Below, one piece after another: positions 48,815 through 61,858 of a stretch of 64,000 bases of DNA. Positions within the stretch are counted from its first letter, which is position 1; each line of letters starts with the position of its first letter. This DNA is from Nymphaea colorata. Taxonomy: Eukaryota; Streptophyta; Magnoliopsida; Nymphaeales; Nymphaeaceae. The stretch lies in the NCBI RefSeq assembly GCF_008831285.2, contig NC_045149.1, positions 16,941,035 through 17,005,034 on the forward strand, written 5' to 3'. The notes beneath the pieces are model-generated. The model ran no database searches, was not told the DNA's origin, and worked only from the letters and a program-made list of their open reading frames with translations. Both the position numbers and the translations under genes were made by a program.

Positions 48815-50939
48815 CAATCTCCTTAGAATGAGCTGAGATGATCAAGGATGGTATTCTTCGACCAAGAAGAGCAGCTAAAGTACTGCAGTCCTAGAGCCCC
48901 GTTGTATCAGTTGGAAAACTCTTTGTTGTACCTGATTGTGATTTCCTTTTTGTAATCTTCTAGTGCTTGTTCTAAATTTTGATAAGCAGCACTAATCAAA
49001 TTGATCTTATTCTATCTTAGAGTATCCATTCACTCGAAACTCTTCCGCTTCCCGTAAGAGAGCCCGTGCTCTTTTAAGCTGCTTTCCGTCGGTGTTGGAT
49101 GAAGTGTTTAAGTTGGAAGGCTGATTATTACTCCAATCCTTCGACACAAGATCCTGACAGATCTCTTGGACCATGGCTGCATTTGGAGAGTTGCTTGCGT
49201 TGATCCAACAACGCAGGGCTCTAGATTCAATGTTGAATGGGAACAGATGAGGTGCACCAGCAGCTCTGAACAATTCACGTTCGCCACTTGAGAGACATAA
49301 TCAGATCCAAAGACTTCTAAATTTTGCAGTTCGTACCAATTATTGGATTCAAATCCATGTGCCCTTCGTTGGAGCTAGCGGTGTCATTGATGCGTTATTC
49401 CGACAACTAGAAGGACTTCTCTGTTCTTGGCGAATTTGGGTGGATTTGGATCGGTGAAGGGCCAAAGGAACTTCTTTTGTGTCATAATCTCAAAATGCTA
49501 CTACTGATTTAGCGGAAACATTGGCTTAAATTGATTAATTGAAAAATTCTTCACCTTTAAATGAACAGGAGTAGTATTTCGCCCATACGAGATCTGAAGC
49601 TCCCACCCAATGCTTTGTGCTCCTAAGGTGCACCATCTGCATCTGTTTTTGGTGCCCAGAGGTGTCACCCTGTAACTCAAAACGGGAACTGACCTTCTAC
49701 CAGCCTTTGCTTCAGCCATTGCACTAACCCATTATATGTCAAATGGCGTTTAGTTGACACCCTTAAATGGCCTTCTACCTCCAAAATGGCATTTAAGGCA
49801 TGTTTGGCATTAAAATTAGATTTCTGAAAACCCAGTTCTGAAAAATTGACGTTTAGTTGACACCCGTCACTTTTTCGGTGTCAATTTTCAATTATAGGAT
49901 CTTTATTGTTTGGTGTTTAAAATATCACATGCAAAGCTGAAGTACAATAAACTAGATATGTGTTCCCTCCCTATCAATTCACCCATGAAGATTACATTTA
50001 AAAGTGTATATTACACAAGGAAACACATTTAACATTCATTTTAAGAGGTGGGTCAATTTGGTTTCTCATGTTGGGACTGAATTTGAGAGTTTTGATGATA
50101 ATCAAAGATTGTTATGAGCACTAATGATGTACTTCTTTTGGTTGGTCTCACTAAGATTCACTTGGGAATGTGATTTAGCAAATGGGCAGAACCACTTCTT
50201 CCGGATCCCACATATTTGGAAGAAAGTTGGTAGAGATGTAAGAAATCACCAAGCCCTGAATCCAAGACCTGCATCTATATGAAGCACCGACAGTATTATG
50301 GATATTATAAAATGGGAAGCTTTCAATTTCCAGAAGCTGCTCAGATTAGGTTATTATAAAACTATTAGTTACCTCTAGATGTTTATCAGTTTAAGATGGT
50401 AACCGCTAGAATCAAGGTTTCAATCACTTACAACTGAGAACGGACTAAGTAATCCATTTATTTCCCTGATCTTTGTTGTCTTTGGAATATATTTCAAATG
50501 TTCTGTCGATACCTTAGTGGATATGGAAAAGGTTTTCCCGCATTCGCTGGAAGGAAGGGGAAAAGAGGAAAAAGACTGCAAGGACGGCTGAATTGGAGGA
50601 CAACCAATTCAGGATATTGTAAAAGTGTGACGTTAAGCCGGCAAACTCCGACAGGCCAAACAGTCTACAGATATAATTTCTTCTTATAAGAGAGAGGGAG
50701 TAGAAAAGAACAGAAGGAGAAAGACAGAGAGAGAGAAAGAGGGAGAACACTAATATGGTGATTTCAATCCCTTACTGCATGATCAACAGCCTCACATGAA
50801 TGATGCAGAAGCATCTACCATCCTTAGCAATATACAGGTAAGTATATGCTTCATGCCTCATTGGTGCCAACACCAAGGCAGTGTCAAGCTCTGCACTATA
50901 CATACAGTACTTTGTGGGCATTATGATCAGGTAGCCCAG

Positions 50940-51042
50940 TGAATCCAATTGGTCAGGCTGTCGATTCAACGAATCGGTCAATTCGTCCGCAGAATCGGTT
51001 AGCCACCGATTCGATTCGAACCGGCCGATTCATACCGATTTG
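50940..51042. repeat. Repeat with CGATTCGATTCGAA words
   Basis: Contains AACGAATCGGTCAATTCG and ACCGATTCGATTCGAACCGG. Related to 33768-33835, where AATCGGTCAATTTGAATCG occurs. Confidence 0.4.
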
Positions 51043-53485
51043 TAAATGCTGCAACCCAACTGTCTTTTTCCTGTTGAACCCATTTTTCCTTGTCTAATGC
51101 ATGCAATGCAATCAAAGTTGTAGCATCCGAGATGCAATAAAGAAGAGGGGGCGGTCAAAGTGATCCATTTACTGGTTAACCAGATGCCTTTTCCATTTGA
51201 ATTCTTATATTCATTTGTAGGACAGTTCCCTTTAATGGGGACGGTATGTGTGAGTACATTGGATGGAAGGACAGCCCTATCGTATTTTTCTTTCTAAGAT
51301 CAATTTCGGCCCCACATTGGCAGTGCAATAATAAGGCATCTCCCAATGCATCACACGGCCTTTTGGGTTAGAGACAGTGCAAGTGGACCGTTCAAATTTG
51401 AGGTTCCCTCAACGTAATTGGGATCTAGAAAGTTTTCTTTCTTCCAATCTTGCCTCGACAAATATCTAGGTTTTCCTTATCAGATTTTTTTTGTTAAGAG
51501 ACAAACATGCTTAGTACCAAGCCCAATTACTAGAATGTTAGATTACGATGATCATCAAATGATATGGTGTTAATTTATATGTAAAGAATGACACTCTTGA
51601 GTCTTGATCATATTGGAAGCAGCAGGGGTAGAATGTGCCAAGCTTCTATTCATGCTTTCTAACGGAAATATGAGTTCTAACTATCACATAGAACATTGCA
51701 GTAGATGTCATCTGTTAAGTACTAGGCTTTATACCATTGTCAAAATTAACAACCTCGCATATCATTAGAGTATAAGATTGGCAAATGACTAATTCCCATG
51801 TCTATCTTACTTGTGTTGGAAGTAACGGAAACATTATGACAGTAACCAAGAGACAGAACTGTGTATCCTGCAATAAGTTTTATAGATCTGATGCTGAATC
51901 ATCCAAGGATTGTTATCTTTTGCCGCCATGGCAATTTTATCTTCTTCTAGTGCAAAAGAGGTTACCGACTTGGAGAGTCCCGATCGATCTTTTTGCATGT
52001 CAGATCAGATTATTGCTTTTCAAATCCTGGTTGAATTAAAACTTCCCGCCTGCAAATTGTGACTTTGTTCGTTTTCTTTAGATGCCCAAGAAATCAAACT
52101 ACATAGTTGATTTCATGAAGAAAAAGGATATAAGTTAACCAACTATTAGACGATCATTAAAGTTAGGGAATTTAAAACCTATGTTAGAACAGCAAAAACT
52201 TTCTCAAGTTCTCACTGAATGTAAAATTTTATTTTTTACCTGTGGAGACCCTCAAACTTTGGAATGAGACTTCTTTTTAACAGTAGCAGATGCAGGACGA
52301 TGTAAAAAAGGAGAGAGAGACGGAAGTGGAGGAAAGGGGGTTTGGTTAGTGGCAGAAGGAAAATGCATGAGAGAGAAAGAGAGAGACAACGGCTAGGGGT
52401 GAGTTTCAAGAAACTTTTCTCGATAAGAAAGCAAGAGAGAGAAAGAGAGGGGATAGGTTAAAAATGTACCGTCGTCTCCGTCTATCACATATATCCACCA
52501 TCAAAAAAGAAAAGTCAAATCGTTTTATTACTTTTCATCAGAGCCCACATGCCTCTCTGCGTTAAAAGGAATGTCCAACTGCGTCCCCATTGCGGATGAG
52601 GACCAAACTCCTTACACTCCTTGCTACAGCCTCCCCCTCCCTCTTACAGTCTTACCGCTGTTAGTCACTGTTCAAGAAAAGTTCCATTACCATCTCTCTC
52701 GTGTCAATTGCCATTAAAATAACACATTCGATTGAAGTTGTGAAATCAAATTCAAAACCAAAAGATGCCACCATCGCTCGACGATCGGAAATCTCAGGCA
52801 GAAAATCTAACGGTTAACGCCGTCTTGTCTTTCCTATAATCCGGCCGGCGAACATTGTCGTAAATCTCAAAATTGCGAAGACCATCTTGCAGTAGGAGCA
52901 CAGGAAAGCTGGCATTGGATCTCCTTCCCTACCGCGCCCATGAAGAGATGTCAGTGATGTCTAATCAAAGCCAACCTTCTTCCGCCAAACAGCAGCCACA
53001 GAAGAATATGCCCCTCCTCCCCCAACTCACGAAAAAGATATTAACAGAAATTTCAATAAATTAGCACGTCGGGAAAAGGAAAGATATATTTCATAGACCT
53101 TTGTGTTCATGAAAACGGAAGACTGAAAAGACAAGACGATCTTGGAATTCAACCAAAAGAAAAAAAAAACATTGCAGATAAAATTAGGAATTTAGTTTTT
53201 GGAACATCTTAACAAACAATAACAATAATTTCTCTACAAAATTGGGCGGTTTTCAGCCGCACCATAACCCCCTAAACGATCCCATACATCAACACCATCG
53301 TCCATAATTCACAGTGAAACGGTAAAAAGTAAAAATAAAAAAATATACGCCGCAGAGAGAGAGGGGGGAGGAAGAGAGAGTTGGTAGAGAGAAAACGAGG
53401 GCCCGCCAAAACAGCGAAGTCTAAAGGGCGAAGAAATCCGGCGAGCTTGAGCAAAAAAGAATGGAAAGGAAGAGAGAGAGGGCGA

Positions 53486-54950
53486 TCAGTAGAGTGGGGA
53501 TCTCTGTGGGACGCCCTTCCTCCGATTATTGATTATGCTGGCGACCATCTCCGTTGCCGGGGAGCAGGTACGGTACGGCCGGGAGACAGACACGCTGGTC
53601 CTCTTTTTCCTCACGAGTTCCGACTCGCAAACGAAGGCCGGCGGCATCTGGAAGGAAACCGGCGTGTCAAGCACCGAGTCCGGCGTCATCTGGCCGTCGT
53701 CAAGGTCATCACCCTCGCCCCTGAAACCTTCCTGCAGAGGCAGGTAATCGCAGTCGTACAGATACTTCGACAACGAGCCTTCGCTCCTCAGAAGATGGTG
53801 CACCTAATTTTGGCAAGAAATCGAATAGAAGACAATTAAGCCGAATGAAATCCACCGAATTAGTCGATTTAAAGACTGCCCACAATTGGACGACGAACAA
53901 GAGAGAGAAATTTGAGGAAAGGAAAAACATATGTACCTTGCATGCTAGGGAGCAAAACAGGAAGGGCTCTTGCAGGCTCCGATCGCACGTACTACACATG
54001 TTACCGGAGCCCCTGAACGGTCGGGATTGAGGCCTCTGGTTCAAGAACACAACCTTGGCGCTGTTGGTGGTGTAAGCCTTAAGAACGGAAGGAATTTCAG
54101 CAAAGAGAATTGATCAGAAAAGAAGTTTCAACGAAAAAGTAAAAAGGAGAAAGCAGAGACAATTACAGTAAAAGAAGCGCGATCTTTTACGGTAATTAAC
54201 GAAAAGCCGGAAAGAGCACCGAAAAAGAAACAACCAATTTGGCGTAAATCTTCATCAACCAACGATAATTTACATGCCAAGAGAAAACACGACACAAAAT
54301 AGTATTTACAACTCGAAGGAAACGAAACCAAATTTCTGTGAGGAACCAACCTGAACATAGGCGCAATCGATGAGCTTCTCCAAATCGTCCAGCCGAATAA
54401 CATCATGATAAACGTACCGGCGAACCTGTCGTGCAGAAAACCAAAAAAGCGTGAAGAGAAATCCAGAATTCGACCAAAAGCACGAAGAAAAAATATGTGG
54501 TAGACGAACATAACGAGAAAATGTAAGAGAAGAAACGGAAACCTGGAGAAGGCGATGGCATCGGTGAGGAGACAGGCAGTGAGGGCAGATGCTAGTGCAG
54601 CAATCCAAGCAGAAGATGTTCTTCTCATTCTTCTTTGCTGCCTCGTGAAGAGGGCAGGGGACAAAGAACTTCTCCGAGAGGAGAGTGTCCAACCACAGGG
54701 GATTGGGAGATGAATTCCCAGACGCATAACCCACCTAATGATTACAAAAGCAAAAGAAACATGAAAAACAAAAAAGTAGAAACCAAAATACAATTAACTA
54801 GAAATCAGAGGAAGAAGATTCAAAACCAGCAGGGATTCAAGGTTTTGTTTATTCTTCAAACACAAAAAGGAAGGAGAAAAAGAAAAGAGGGACAACACCA
54901 CCCACCATTTTCTTGCTTCTCTCCTTTGAGGGATCAGCGAGCAGAAGCAT
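53486..54950 (-). CDS. PLATZ zinc-finger transcription factor, 256 aa
   Basis: Plant AT-rich sequence- and zinc-binding protein, a plant-specific DNA-binding regulator. Five exons, high to low: 54906-54950, 54543-54734, 54351-54425, 53937-54077, 53486-53803; all junctions keep frame. The first zinc-binding motif fits C-x2-H-x11-C-x2-C-x4-C-x2-C-x3-H-x2-H (Cys42, His45, Cys57, Cys60, Cys65, Cys68, His72, His75). The second fits C-x2-C-x10-C-x3-C (Cys132, Cys135, Cys146, Cys150). Between them, YHDVIRLDDLEKLIDCAYVQ is highly characteristic of the family. The C-terminus has an acidic stretch (GEGDDLDDGQM) and ends RRKGVPQRSPLY, the basic tail common in this family. The start is uncertain: ATG at 54950 gives MLLLADPSKERSKKM, but the ATG at 54908 directly before the first intron (MVGYASG) is an alternative. 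Confidence 0.95.
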
Positions 54951-54987
54951 AAGAAATTCTCATGAGTTCCGTTTGTCCGGAGGGGCC

Positions 54988-54996
54988 TTATTTATA
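54988..54996 (-). promoter_or_regulatory. Probable TATA box of the PLATZ gene
   Basis: TATAAATAA on the minus strand, 38 bases upstream of the first ATG (54950). Normal spacing to the transcription start would leave a leader of only about 15 bases before that ATG, or about 57 before the ATG at 54908. Confidence 0.5.
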
Positions 54997-55389
54997 CGTG
55001 AAACTTAAATAAGCGAGGAAGGGTGGGTATGGTCTCCTATGGGGAATCAAATGAAAAAGAAACGGCAAAAAGAAGAAGAAAGAGGCAAAGGCGATGCTCA
55101 GACGGAGGGGCCTGAGTGGTGCAGTAAAGGGAAATTGTTGGGACTCACTCTCTCTCTCTTCTCTCTGAAAAGAAAAGGCAGAGAAAGAGGAAAGAGGAAG
55201 AGAAGAAATTAAAGGGGAGGAGGGAGTGTGCTCTGCCCTTCCCTTGTCTGAAAAGAGAATTGGTGCTCTACTGGTTTGGTGAGGAGGAAACAGTGATTGC
55301 CCAAACAGAGTGTGCTCACATTCATTTAACAAGCCCACTGCCCATGAGAGAGAGAGAGGAAATTTCTGCTAATTTTTTCTCCCACTCTA

Positions 55390-55405
55390 AAACCCTAAAC
55401 CCTAA
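55390..55405 (+). promoter_or_regulatory. Double telo-box
   Basis: AAACCCTAAACCCTAA, two overlapping plant telo-box motifs, known from promoters or leaders of translation and cell-growth genes. It lies 5 bases before an ATG opening a 54-codon frame (55410-55574) that I do not recognise, and about 390 bases upstream of the divergent PLATZ TATA box. Confidence 0.5.
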
Positions 55406-56902
55406 CCACATGGATCCCAGGGAATGGCAGGCTCTCTGGCCATATGACAAATCTGCAGACGGTGACGCCTCTCTCTCTGAGATCTTTCTCTTGAACCGAA
55501 ATTACGAATTAGCCCCGAAATCATATAAAAAGAAGCATGAAATTAGCCCATCTTCTGCGAGTCAAAAACAATAAAGTCGTAGAAGTGAAAGGGGAAGAAT
55601 CTAGTCCCGGCGTCATTATTTTGTAAACTTTATATCCCGAGTCGTCGTTACACGAGGCCGGCCCTCATATTACCTCCCGTGAGCGCACAAATTTCCACCG
55701 CCCATCTCAACGAGCCAACGGTCGAGAAGGAAGTAGCGCTCCCCCATAATCTTATGCGTGGGCCAACGGACCCTCCCCACAAGCAGATAACTGACAAATT
55801 TTCTCAGAGTCGTCAATAAAAAATTGAATAGGGCTAGTTTAGGAAAAGTGACAGGGACCTGACCTCTCCTCCCCCAAACGCCAAACACAGGACAAAAATC
55901 TGTGGACGAATTGATGCAAAAAATGCCTAAAAAATTAAATTCACATGAAGAGCTTCGCCCAAAAACTGAGCCCCTCGTCAGAACGTCATAGTCGTACTCC
56001 GAGATGGACGGCTCCGACGGGGCCGTCGCCAGCGATCGGACGGCAGACGCGGGGCCTGAGGGGCGTATCCGTCATTTTCCTCATTTATGTGGATTTGACC
56101 GAGATCTTTGATTTTCGCTGGATTTCCATCTTTGTCATCCTCTCTACTCACGTCAATTTCGCCCCCTATTTCTTCTTCTTCGAAAAAATCGGGTTTCAAA
56201 AAAAAAAAAAAGGGAAAAGAAAAGGTTAGCCGCAGAGGGGCAGTTCTTTTCAAATAATGACGCCGGAGTCCCAGTCGGCCACCACTCCTCGAACCGCCCG
56301 CGCGCCCTTTTCGATTAAATGCCGTTCCGTTTTCGAGCTCCGTCGAACGCAAGGGGCAGTCTCGTCCTCGGCGTTTTCCAGTGGCGCTTTTCGTTAATTC
56401 TTCGTAAAACGCGGCGAGTTTTTCCGCTGCGCTGCCGATAAGCTCGCTATCTCATCCCCGGCTGCGTATGCAAATCGGGGCGAGATTTTCGAGAAAAATC
56501 GGGAAGAAAAAAAAAAGAGGGGAGGAGAAAAGGTTTCGGTTAAATGATTCTTCTCTTATTTTTCCTTTTTGGTGTTCGGGTCGGGTTAGGTTCGCTCAAC
56601 CACGGTTAACTTCTCCGGCACGGTAAAGCGGAAGACAGCTAACGCGCTAGAGAGAGAAAGCGGCACGCTGGCGTGTGGTAATTTTTTTTCAGCGAGTCGG
56701 CCAATGGGGAGCCGCCACGTAGCCCGGGAGCACGCATCGGCCATCCACCGCGAGAGCCGTTACTGCTTTCCCCCCTCCTCCTGACCGTCCGTCCTTTCCT
56801 CCTCCGATCTAGCGGCGAAATGACGGGAATGCCCCCGGGAGTCAAAAAGGCGGTCAAGCTGCTCCAATCAACCTCTTTCCCGCGCTTTTTGAAAATAACC
56901 TG

Positions 56903-56914
<12 letters not shown>

Positions 56915-56947
<33 letters not shown>

Positions 56948-56951
56948 TTCC
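56915..56951. repeat. (TC)n tract followed by poly-T
   Basis: About a dozen TC units followed by a run of about a dozen T. Confidence 0.9.
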
Positions 56952-59329
56952 TCCCCCTTTTGAAAGCGCGATTGTTTTGCCGCGAAAACCCGGACATGCG
57001 TACGGACTCGGCACTACGACCACCTCCCGCCGGTGGGGCCCGCGCCCCTTTCTCTCTCTACACGCTCGCCCTCTCTTTCTCTCTCTACTCCAAGGCCTCC
57101 TGTGAGTATCTCAGGCACTGCACGCGCACATCTTTAATACACGTGTCAGACACCCTTTTAATGGGGCGAGGGCATCTTTTTTTTTTCCCTCTTGCTTCGA
57201 GATAATCTTCAAATTTTTTTTCTTTTAACCTACACAATTTTTTTTTTTTACCTTTTTAACCACGGGGATAATCTTTTCCTCCTCCCCCTTTTTTTCCTCT
57301 TTTCGGTTGTTCCCACCCCCACGACGACAGCATACAATTTTTAACCGCGGGTAAATGGCAATCGCTTTTCCTTCACATGCACGACCAGATTTACCCGGAA
57401 GGGTTACAGGTTACTTATATTTTTGTAAAGCAGATTAATCGAATTAATTAATCATCCGAATAAAGGGAAAAATATGTGCTTAGAATTTATATCGTTATAG
57501 AGTCGATGTGCCTTTCCATATTAGAAAGATGTCGAAATATCGATAGCCAAATACTTTTAATGTTGAATGGTACCAAAATTGGGAACTAGTAATTGTGTCT
57601 TATATGAGAAATAATTAAGCATTGATGGGCTCTGAAAGGGTTTAGCATGTTTTGATCCACCTAACATGAGATCCAACATTGGTTCATGGCTTCCACAAAT
57701 GATTTTAATGACTGCCGGACACTAATTCGAATTCAATTGTGAAACCGCTTACCGATTCTGGACCCGATTACCAATTGAATCCAAATTTCTTATTGAATCT
57801 GATGAAACGGATGCAAAACTATATTAATAATCTGCAGTGTCCCGCCACTTTTATTAGATTACAGAGCATCAAATTTCAGTAACATACACATTTATATAGG
57901 AAGCTACTAGTTAGAATAGCATATTGATGAATAATTGAGCCCCTAAAGCTTAGGGCAAATCGTCCAAACTTAGTCCCTATAGAAAAGATAAATAGTTCCA
58001 TAATTTTTTATACTGCTCAAGCGAGACGTCATATAGAGCTGCTTCACTTGCATTATTTACACGTTTTACATCATCGTAGCGCACTGAAATGTGACAGCGA
58101 CCATATAAATTTGCTATTATCAGTTTTTTTTCAATATAATGAACAATCAAATAACTTTGACCCCCCACCCAAAAATGAAAAAAGGTTTGCAAAAAACTTC
58201 CTTTAATCGTTCACTTCAAGCTCTTTTCACGTTATTCCTTTCAAAGTGAAGGAAAGCAGTTTTTGGCATTTTTACGAGGAGGGCATCATTGTCATTTCAG
58301 TCAACCTAGCTCATATTTTCAACTATAGTTGGGAAAGAACGCTTTTCGTTAGCAAAAGCAAGATCGGTGTTGGAAAATATGGAAGGCGTTCGCCGCTTTT
58401 CAAAATTATGCAGAAATGGCGGCTTCGAATTGTAATTTATTTTTCTTCGGTCTCCATAAATTCAAACCGGATTATTTTTCTCACGCAACGAACAAGCGCA
58501 TCAAGTTATATGCTATTAATAATTGAGTTATATAAATAATTGTTTGTAGAGGTACTGAATTATGAATGGAGCTGGATTGGATCTTTGAATTCGGATCATG
58601 ATGATTGATTGATTTAAATAACTTGGTTTGGGGCGAAGGACATGAATGGCCGCTGATTGAAGAGCGTTTGACAAACACGACGGTTGATGCCTCTGCAATT
58701 ATGAAGCAGCTCCTTCTTCCATGCTTCATTCATCGCGGGGCGCTCGAATGTCAATGAATGTGCATTCAAATTTCAATACAACAAATACAAAATTATTTCC
58801 CAATTGGCATCTTCCTGAAAATAAGATTTCATTTGGGCTTTGTTGAAAAGGATTCGGTGGAAAAAATCGGACGTCCTAGAAGAAAAATTGTAACACAAAT
58901 TTCTTAGAAAATCTAAGAAATTGAAATTGGTTTGGAATCAATTGTGAGCGTTTTTAATTGAAAAAAAAAAAAAAAAAACCCGGCGACGTTTACATTGTGT
59001 TTTAATATTTGGAAATTTAAATTTATTTTCGCGTATTTACTGCAGAGTACGACGTATCCATATCCCCGCTTTTTGCTCCGGTATTGGAAAACAATGGCGC
59101 CTTCCAATTTGTCCATCAAAACTTTTTTTTTAATCGAAAAGACCAACGTAACCTTTTAAAGGGCAAAAAAAAAAGGAGAGGAAGCAATCTCGGTGTTTTT
59201 CGGAAGAGGCAAAAATATATTTGAGCGAGTGTTTCTACAACTATAGAAGAATAATGTCAATATATCGGATTTGTATTGCATATTCGACCAAACATTTTTT
59301 TAAAAATCGAATATAAAAAAAATAATATT

Positions 59330-59680
59330 TTGATTAAGAAACGAGATGGGATTCAAATTTAAGAAATGACATGGGATCAAATTTAGATTCGAACATACAT
59401 AAATATCCAATGGATATAGGTTTGGATCAGCTTTACTTTTAAAACAAAAATTGTGTATCTAATGCTCTTATATTTGAAAAAATGACCAAATTCGTCACAA
59501 AATTCACATTAAGATTCAAATATCAATGTAAAATCAGATTCAAAATGTGAAATCCAACTTCAAATTCGCATAATTTTTTTTATTTGTATTTAAATCTGAA
59601 TATGTGAATATTTGAAAAAGCAGATACAATCAAAAATATATCCAAATTGAATCCAATTCGTTCACACCACTAGCCACCCC
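59330..59680. repeat. Degenerate repeat of ATTCAAAT / GGATAT words
   Basis: Irregular copies of GATTCAAAT, AAATTTAGATTCG, CCAATGGATATAGG and TCAAATTCGCATAA-like words. Style similar to 45895-46260. Probably old transposon DNA; limits uncertain. Confidence 0.3.
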
Positions 59681-60161
59681 AAGGCATTAAAATCAATCTT
59701 GAACCTTAGGGCGTGAGGGAAAGGAGAAGAGGATTTGGTTTTTACTCAAATTCTTATGCTCACCCAAAACATATGGTCCGTTTGTCGTAAAAATTTAAAT
59801 TTCAGAACGAATTTTTCATGAATGAAAGAATGAAATTGTCATGACCAATTAATTGACCATCGAGAAGTTTGAGTGGAAGAATATTATGTTCATATAACAC
59901 ATGCTTTAAAGATACAATACTATTGGCTCCAAAAAATAGATTGTAAAGTATTTGACATCTGGAGCATCAATTACTATCGTCCAATCGATGACGGTTCTTC
60001 AATAGAACTTGTGGTGGAGATACCGAATCTGCTAAACAGTATATTTTAATGACTTGTAGTAATCTTAGAAGTAATAATAACATAAAATATCAATTCATTA
60101 GCAAGCATTGTGTGTGGCGGTGGAGTCGGATCATGAACAGTCCACCACCTCAGGAATCAAT

Positions 60162-60170
60162 TATAAAATA
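60162..60170 (+). promoter_or_regulatory. Possible TATA box of the BAG gene
   Basis: TATAAAATA about 185 bases upstream of the ATG. A C/T-rich leader-like stretch (60286-60330) follows. Another candidate, CATAAAAG near 60219, cannot be ruled out. Confidence 0.35.
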
Positions 60171-60346
60171 CAGATTTCAGGCTTACGTGATCGTTGGTGG
60201 GCAGCCATGAATGCTAGCCATAAAAGAAAACCATAATCTATATGGATGTGACCTTTTTCCGGATGAGCTAAATAAACAGAGAAGGATCTTCTTTTTGTTT
60301 CTTCTCCTCTTCTGCGCCTCTCTGGCTCGTTTTGGTCATCGCAGGA

Positions 60347-61858
60347 ATGAGTTTCTTCAGCAACACCCAGTTCTTCTGTGATCCCTTGCTTGAGCACCAC
60401 CACCATCTTCCCTTCTCTCCATTCTCCAGCGCTTTCCTCAGATCCCACCACCACCTCCTCCTCCCGCCATTCCCATTGGAGGAGCCCCTGGCCTTGTCCC
60501 TCCTCCACTATCTCCACCCAATTCCCCGCCTCTTGCCCGATGCAATCGAGTTCAGCAGAACTGACTTCTATGCTTCCGTCAGGGGGTTCACTATAGAGCA
60601 CAATCTCTCATCGCCATTACCATCTCATGTTTCTTCGTCCTTCCCCTGCTCTTATGGGATCGAGACGGAGCCGTTGCTGAGGTACTTGAATGATCGTGTC
60701 TCTGCCCTCGAGCTGGGACTTGAAGAGTTGCTTGCCTTCGATCGGAGGTTGCTACTCAAGGGGCAAAAGCGAAACGTCTCCTACGGTCACAAGCTGGAGT
60801 CGGAGGGCTGGACGGGATCCGAGAGCAAGCGCAGATGGGAGGCGGAGATCAGAGGGCTGGACGGCCAACGTTCGAAGAGCGCCGCCAAGTACAAGGTCGA
60901 GACGTCTTCTGGGAAGAAGGATGAGCCGAAGAAGGAAAACCCACGAACAGTTCGCATTGTGGAGATTGAGGAGCCCGAGCGCAATCCCGTCAACCAGGTG
61001 GGCTCCTTCATCTTCATCATCTTGCCAACCAATGAATGAATGAATCCAACAAATAGCGACGGTGTTAACAATTTCTTATGAAGTTGGTTACGATGATTTG
61101 CTGATGACTGGTAAATGGTCATGATTTTTTTTAAATGTGATTATGAAACGATACGATTGGGGATGATGCCTCCCTGAATGCAGGGGGTGGTCGGGAAGAG
61201 AAAAGACGTGACCGTTAAGGGTAGAGTAAGTAAAGGCAAGAAGAAGGAACTCTCTCCTCTAGATGCTGCCCTTCTCCTTCAAACGAAATTTCGAGCCCAC
61301 CTAATTCGCCGCTCACAAACTATCCGAGGCCTTAAAGATCTTGCGGTTGCGAAGGCCAAATTGAACGACTTAAGGTCCCTCTTCAACAGCTTCTCTTACC
61401 GCCGTCGTCTGACCGTCGAAACTGGAGAACGCCAGAGGTTCTCCGAGAGGATCATCGTCCTCATCTTGACCGTTGAAGCCATCGTGGTACTTACTGAATC
61501 ATTTCTACAGCTTGTTGATAATCTGAATCGCTCCATGCAACCGTCTCTACCATCTGCTTGACATGTTAAATAAGCGACAACCATCTGAATGGCCATTGTC
61601 TGGTCTCATTTCGCTTGCCAGGGTTCGGGTTCGATGATTAGGGAAGCGCGGAGGACCATGATCGTGGAGCTGGAAGCGATGCTTGATGCTGTCAATCCGC
61701 AACCTCCAGGGAAGATGTCGCCATTCAGTAGAAAGCTTGATCTTCCAGGGCAATCCGGCAACGCTGAACTGAAGGAGATGGCCCGGGGCGTAGCTGAGGT
61801 AGTCCACTTTCTCGACCAAGAAGGCATCAAGGAAGAGTTACAGGAGGTTTCCTTGTAG
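60347..61858 (+). CDS. BAG-family co-chaperone regulator, IQ plus BAG (BAG7/8-like)
   Basis: Three exons (60347-60997, 61184-61486, 61622-61858) give 396 residues. BAG proteins bind the Hsp70 ATPase domain through a helical BAG domain and steer chaperone use; the plant IQ-containing group also binds calmodulin. The N-terminal 200 residues are variable and His/Pro/Ser-rich at first. A basic stretch (residues 218-240) precedes the IQ motif LLQTKFRAHLIRR (about 248-260). The BAG domain runs from about 265 to 392, with LKDLAVAKAKLNDLRSLF, SERIIVLILTVEAIV, and MIVELEAMLDAVNPQPPGKM, the last being typical of plant BAG7-type proteins. The start ATG is the first in this frame; TTG codons upstream were ignored. 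AtBAG7 is an endoplasmic-reticulum protein, but no clear signal peptide is visible here, so location is open. The gene is convergent with the FMO gene. Confidence 0.9.

Larger units (their letters stand above)
44878..53485. other. Intergenic DNA between GT47 and PLATZ genes
   Basis: About 8.6 kb without a recognisable gene. It contains the GT47 leader and promoter at the left, SINE-like and MITE-like remnants at 47.4-48.6 kb, a 54-bp duplication and degenerate repeats (listed). Several GA-rich tracts lie at 50690-50740 and 52310-52460. The minus-strand frames at 49007-49273 and 49501-49719 have no recognisable domain. The PLATZ 3' UTR occupies the right end. Confidence 0.55.
54997..60346. other. 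Intergenic DNA between PLATZ and BAG genes
   Basis: The left part (55.0-57.4 kb) is relatively GC-rich with C/T tracts and looks like promoter-type DNA, but no gene follows that I can identify. A telo-box and short frame lie at 55390-55574. The rest (57.4-60.1 kb) is AT-rich with poly-A/T runs and degenerate repeats. Confidence 0.55.

Noticed and set aside
49007-49719. Two minus-strand frames of 88 and 72 codons
   Set aside because: No domain, no splice partners and no start context; possibly old transposon-derived DNA.
54128-54793. 221-codon minus-strand frame overlapping PLATZ exons 2 and 3
   Set aside because: It is in a different frame from the conserved zinc-finger exons and has no domain of its own.
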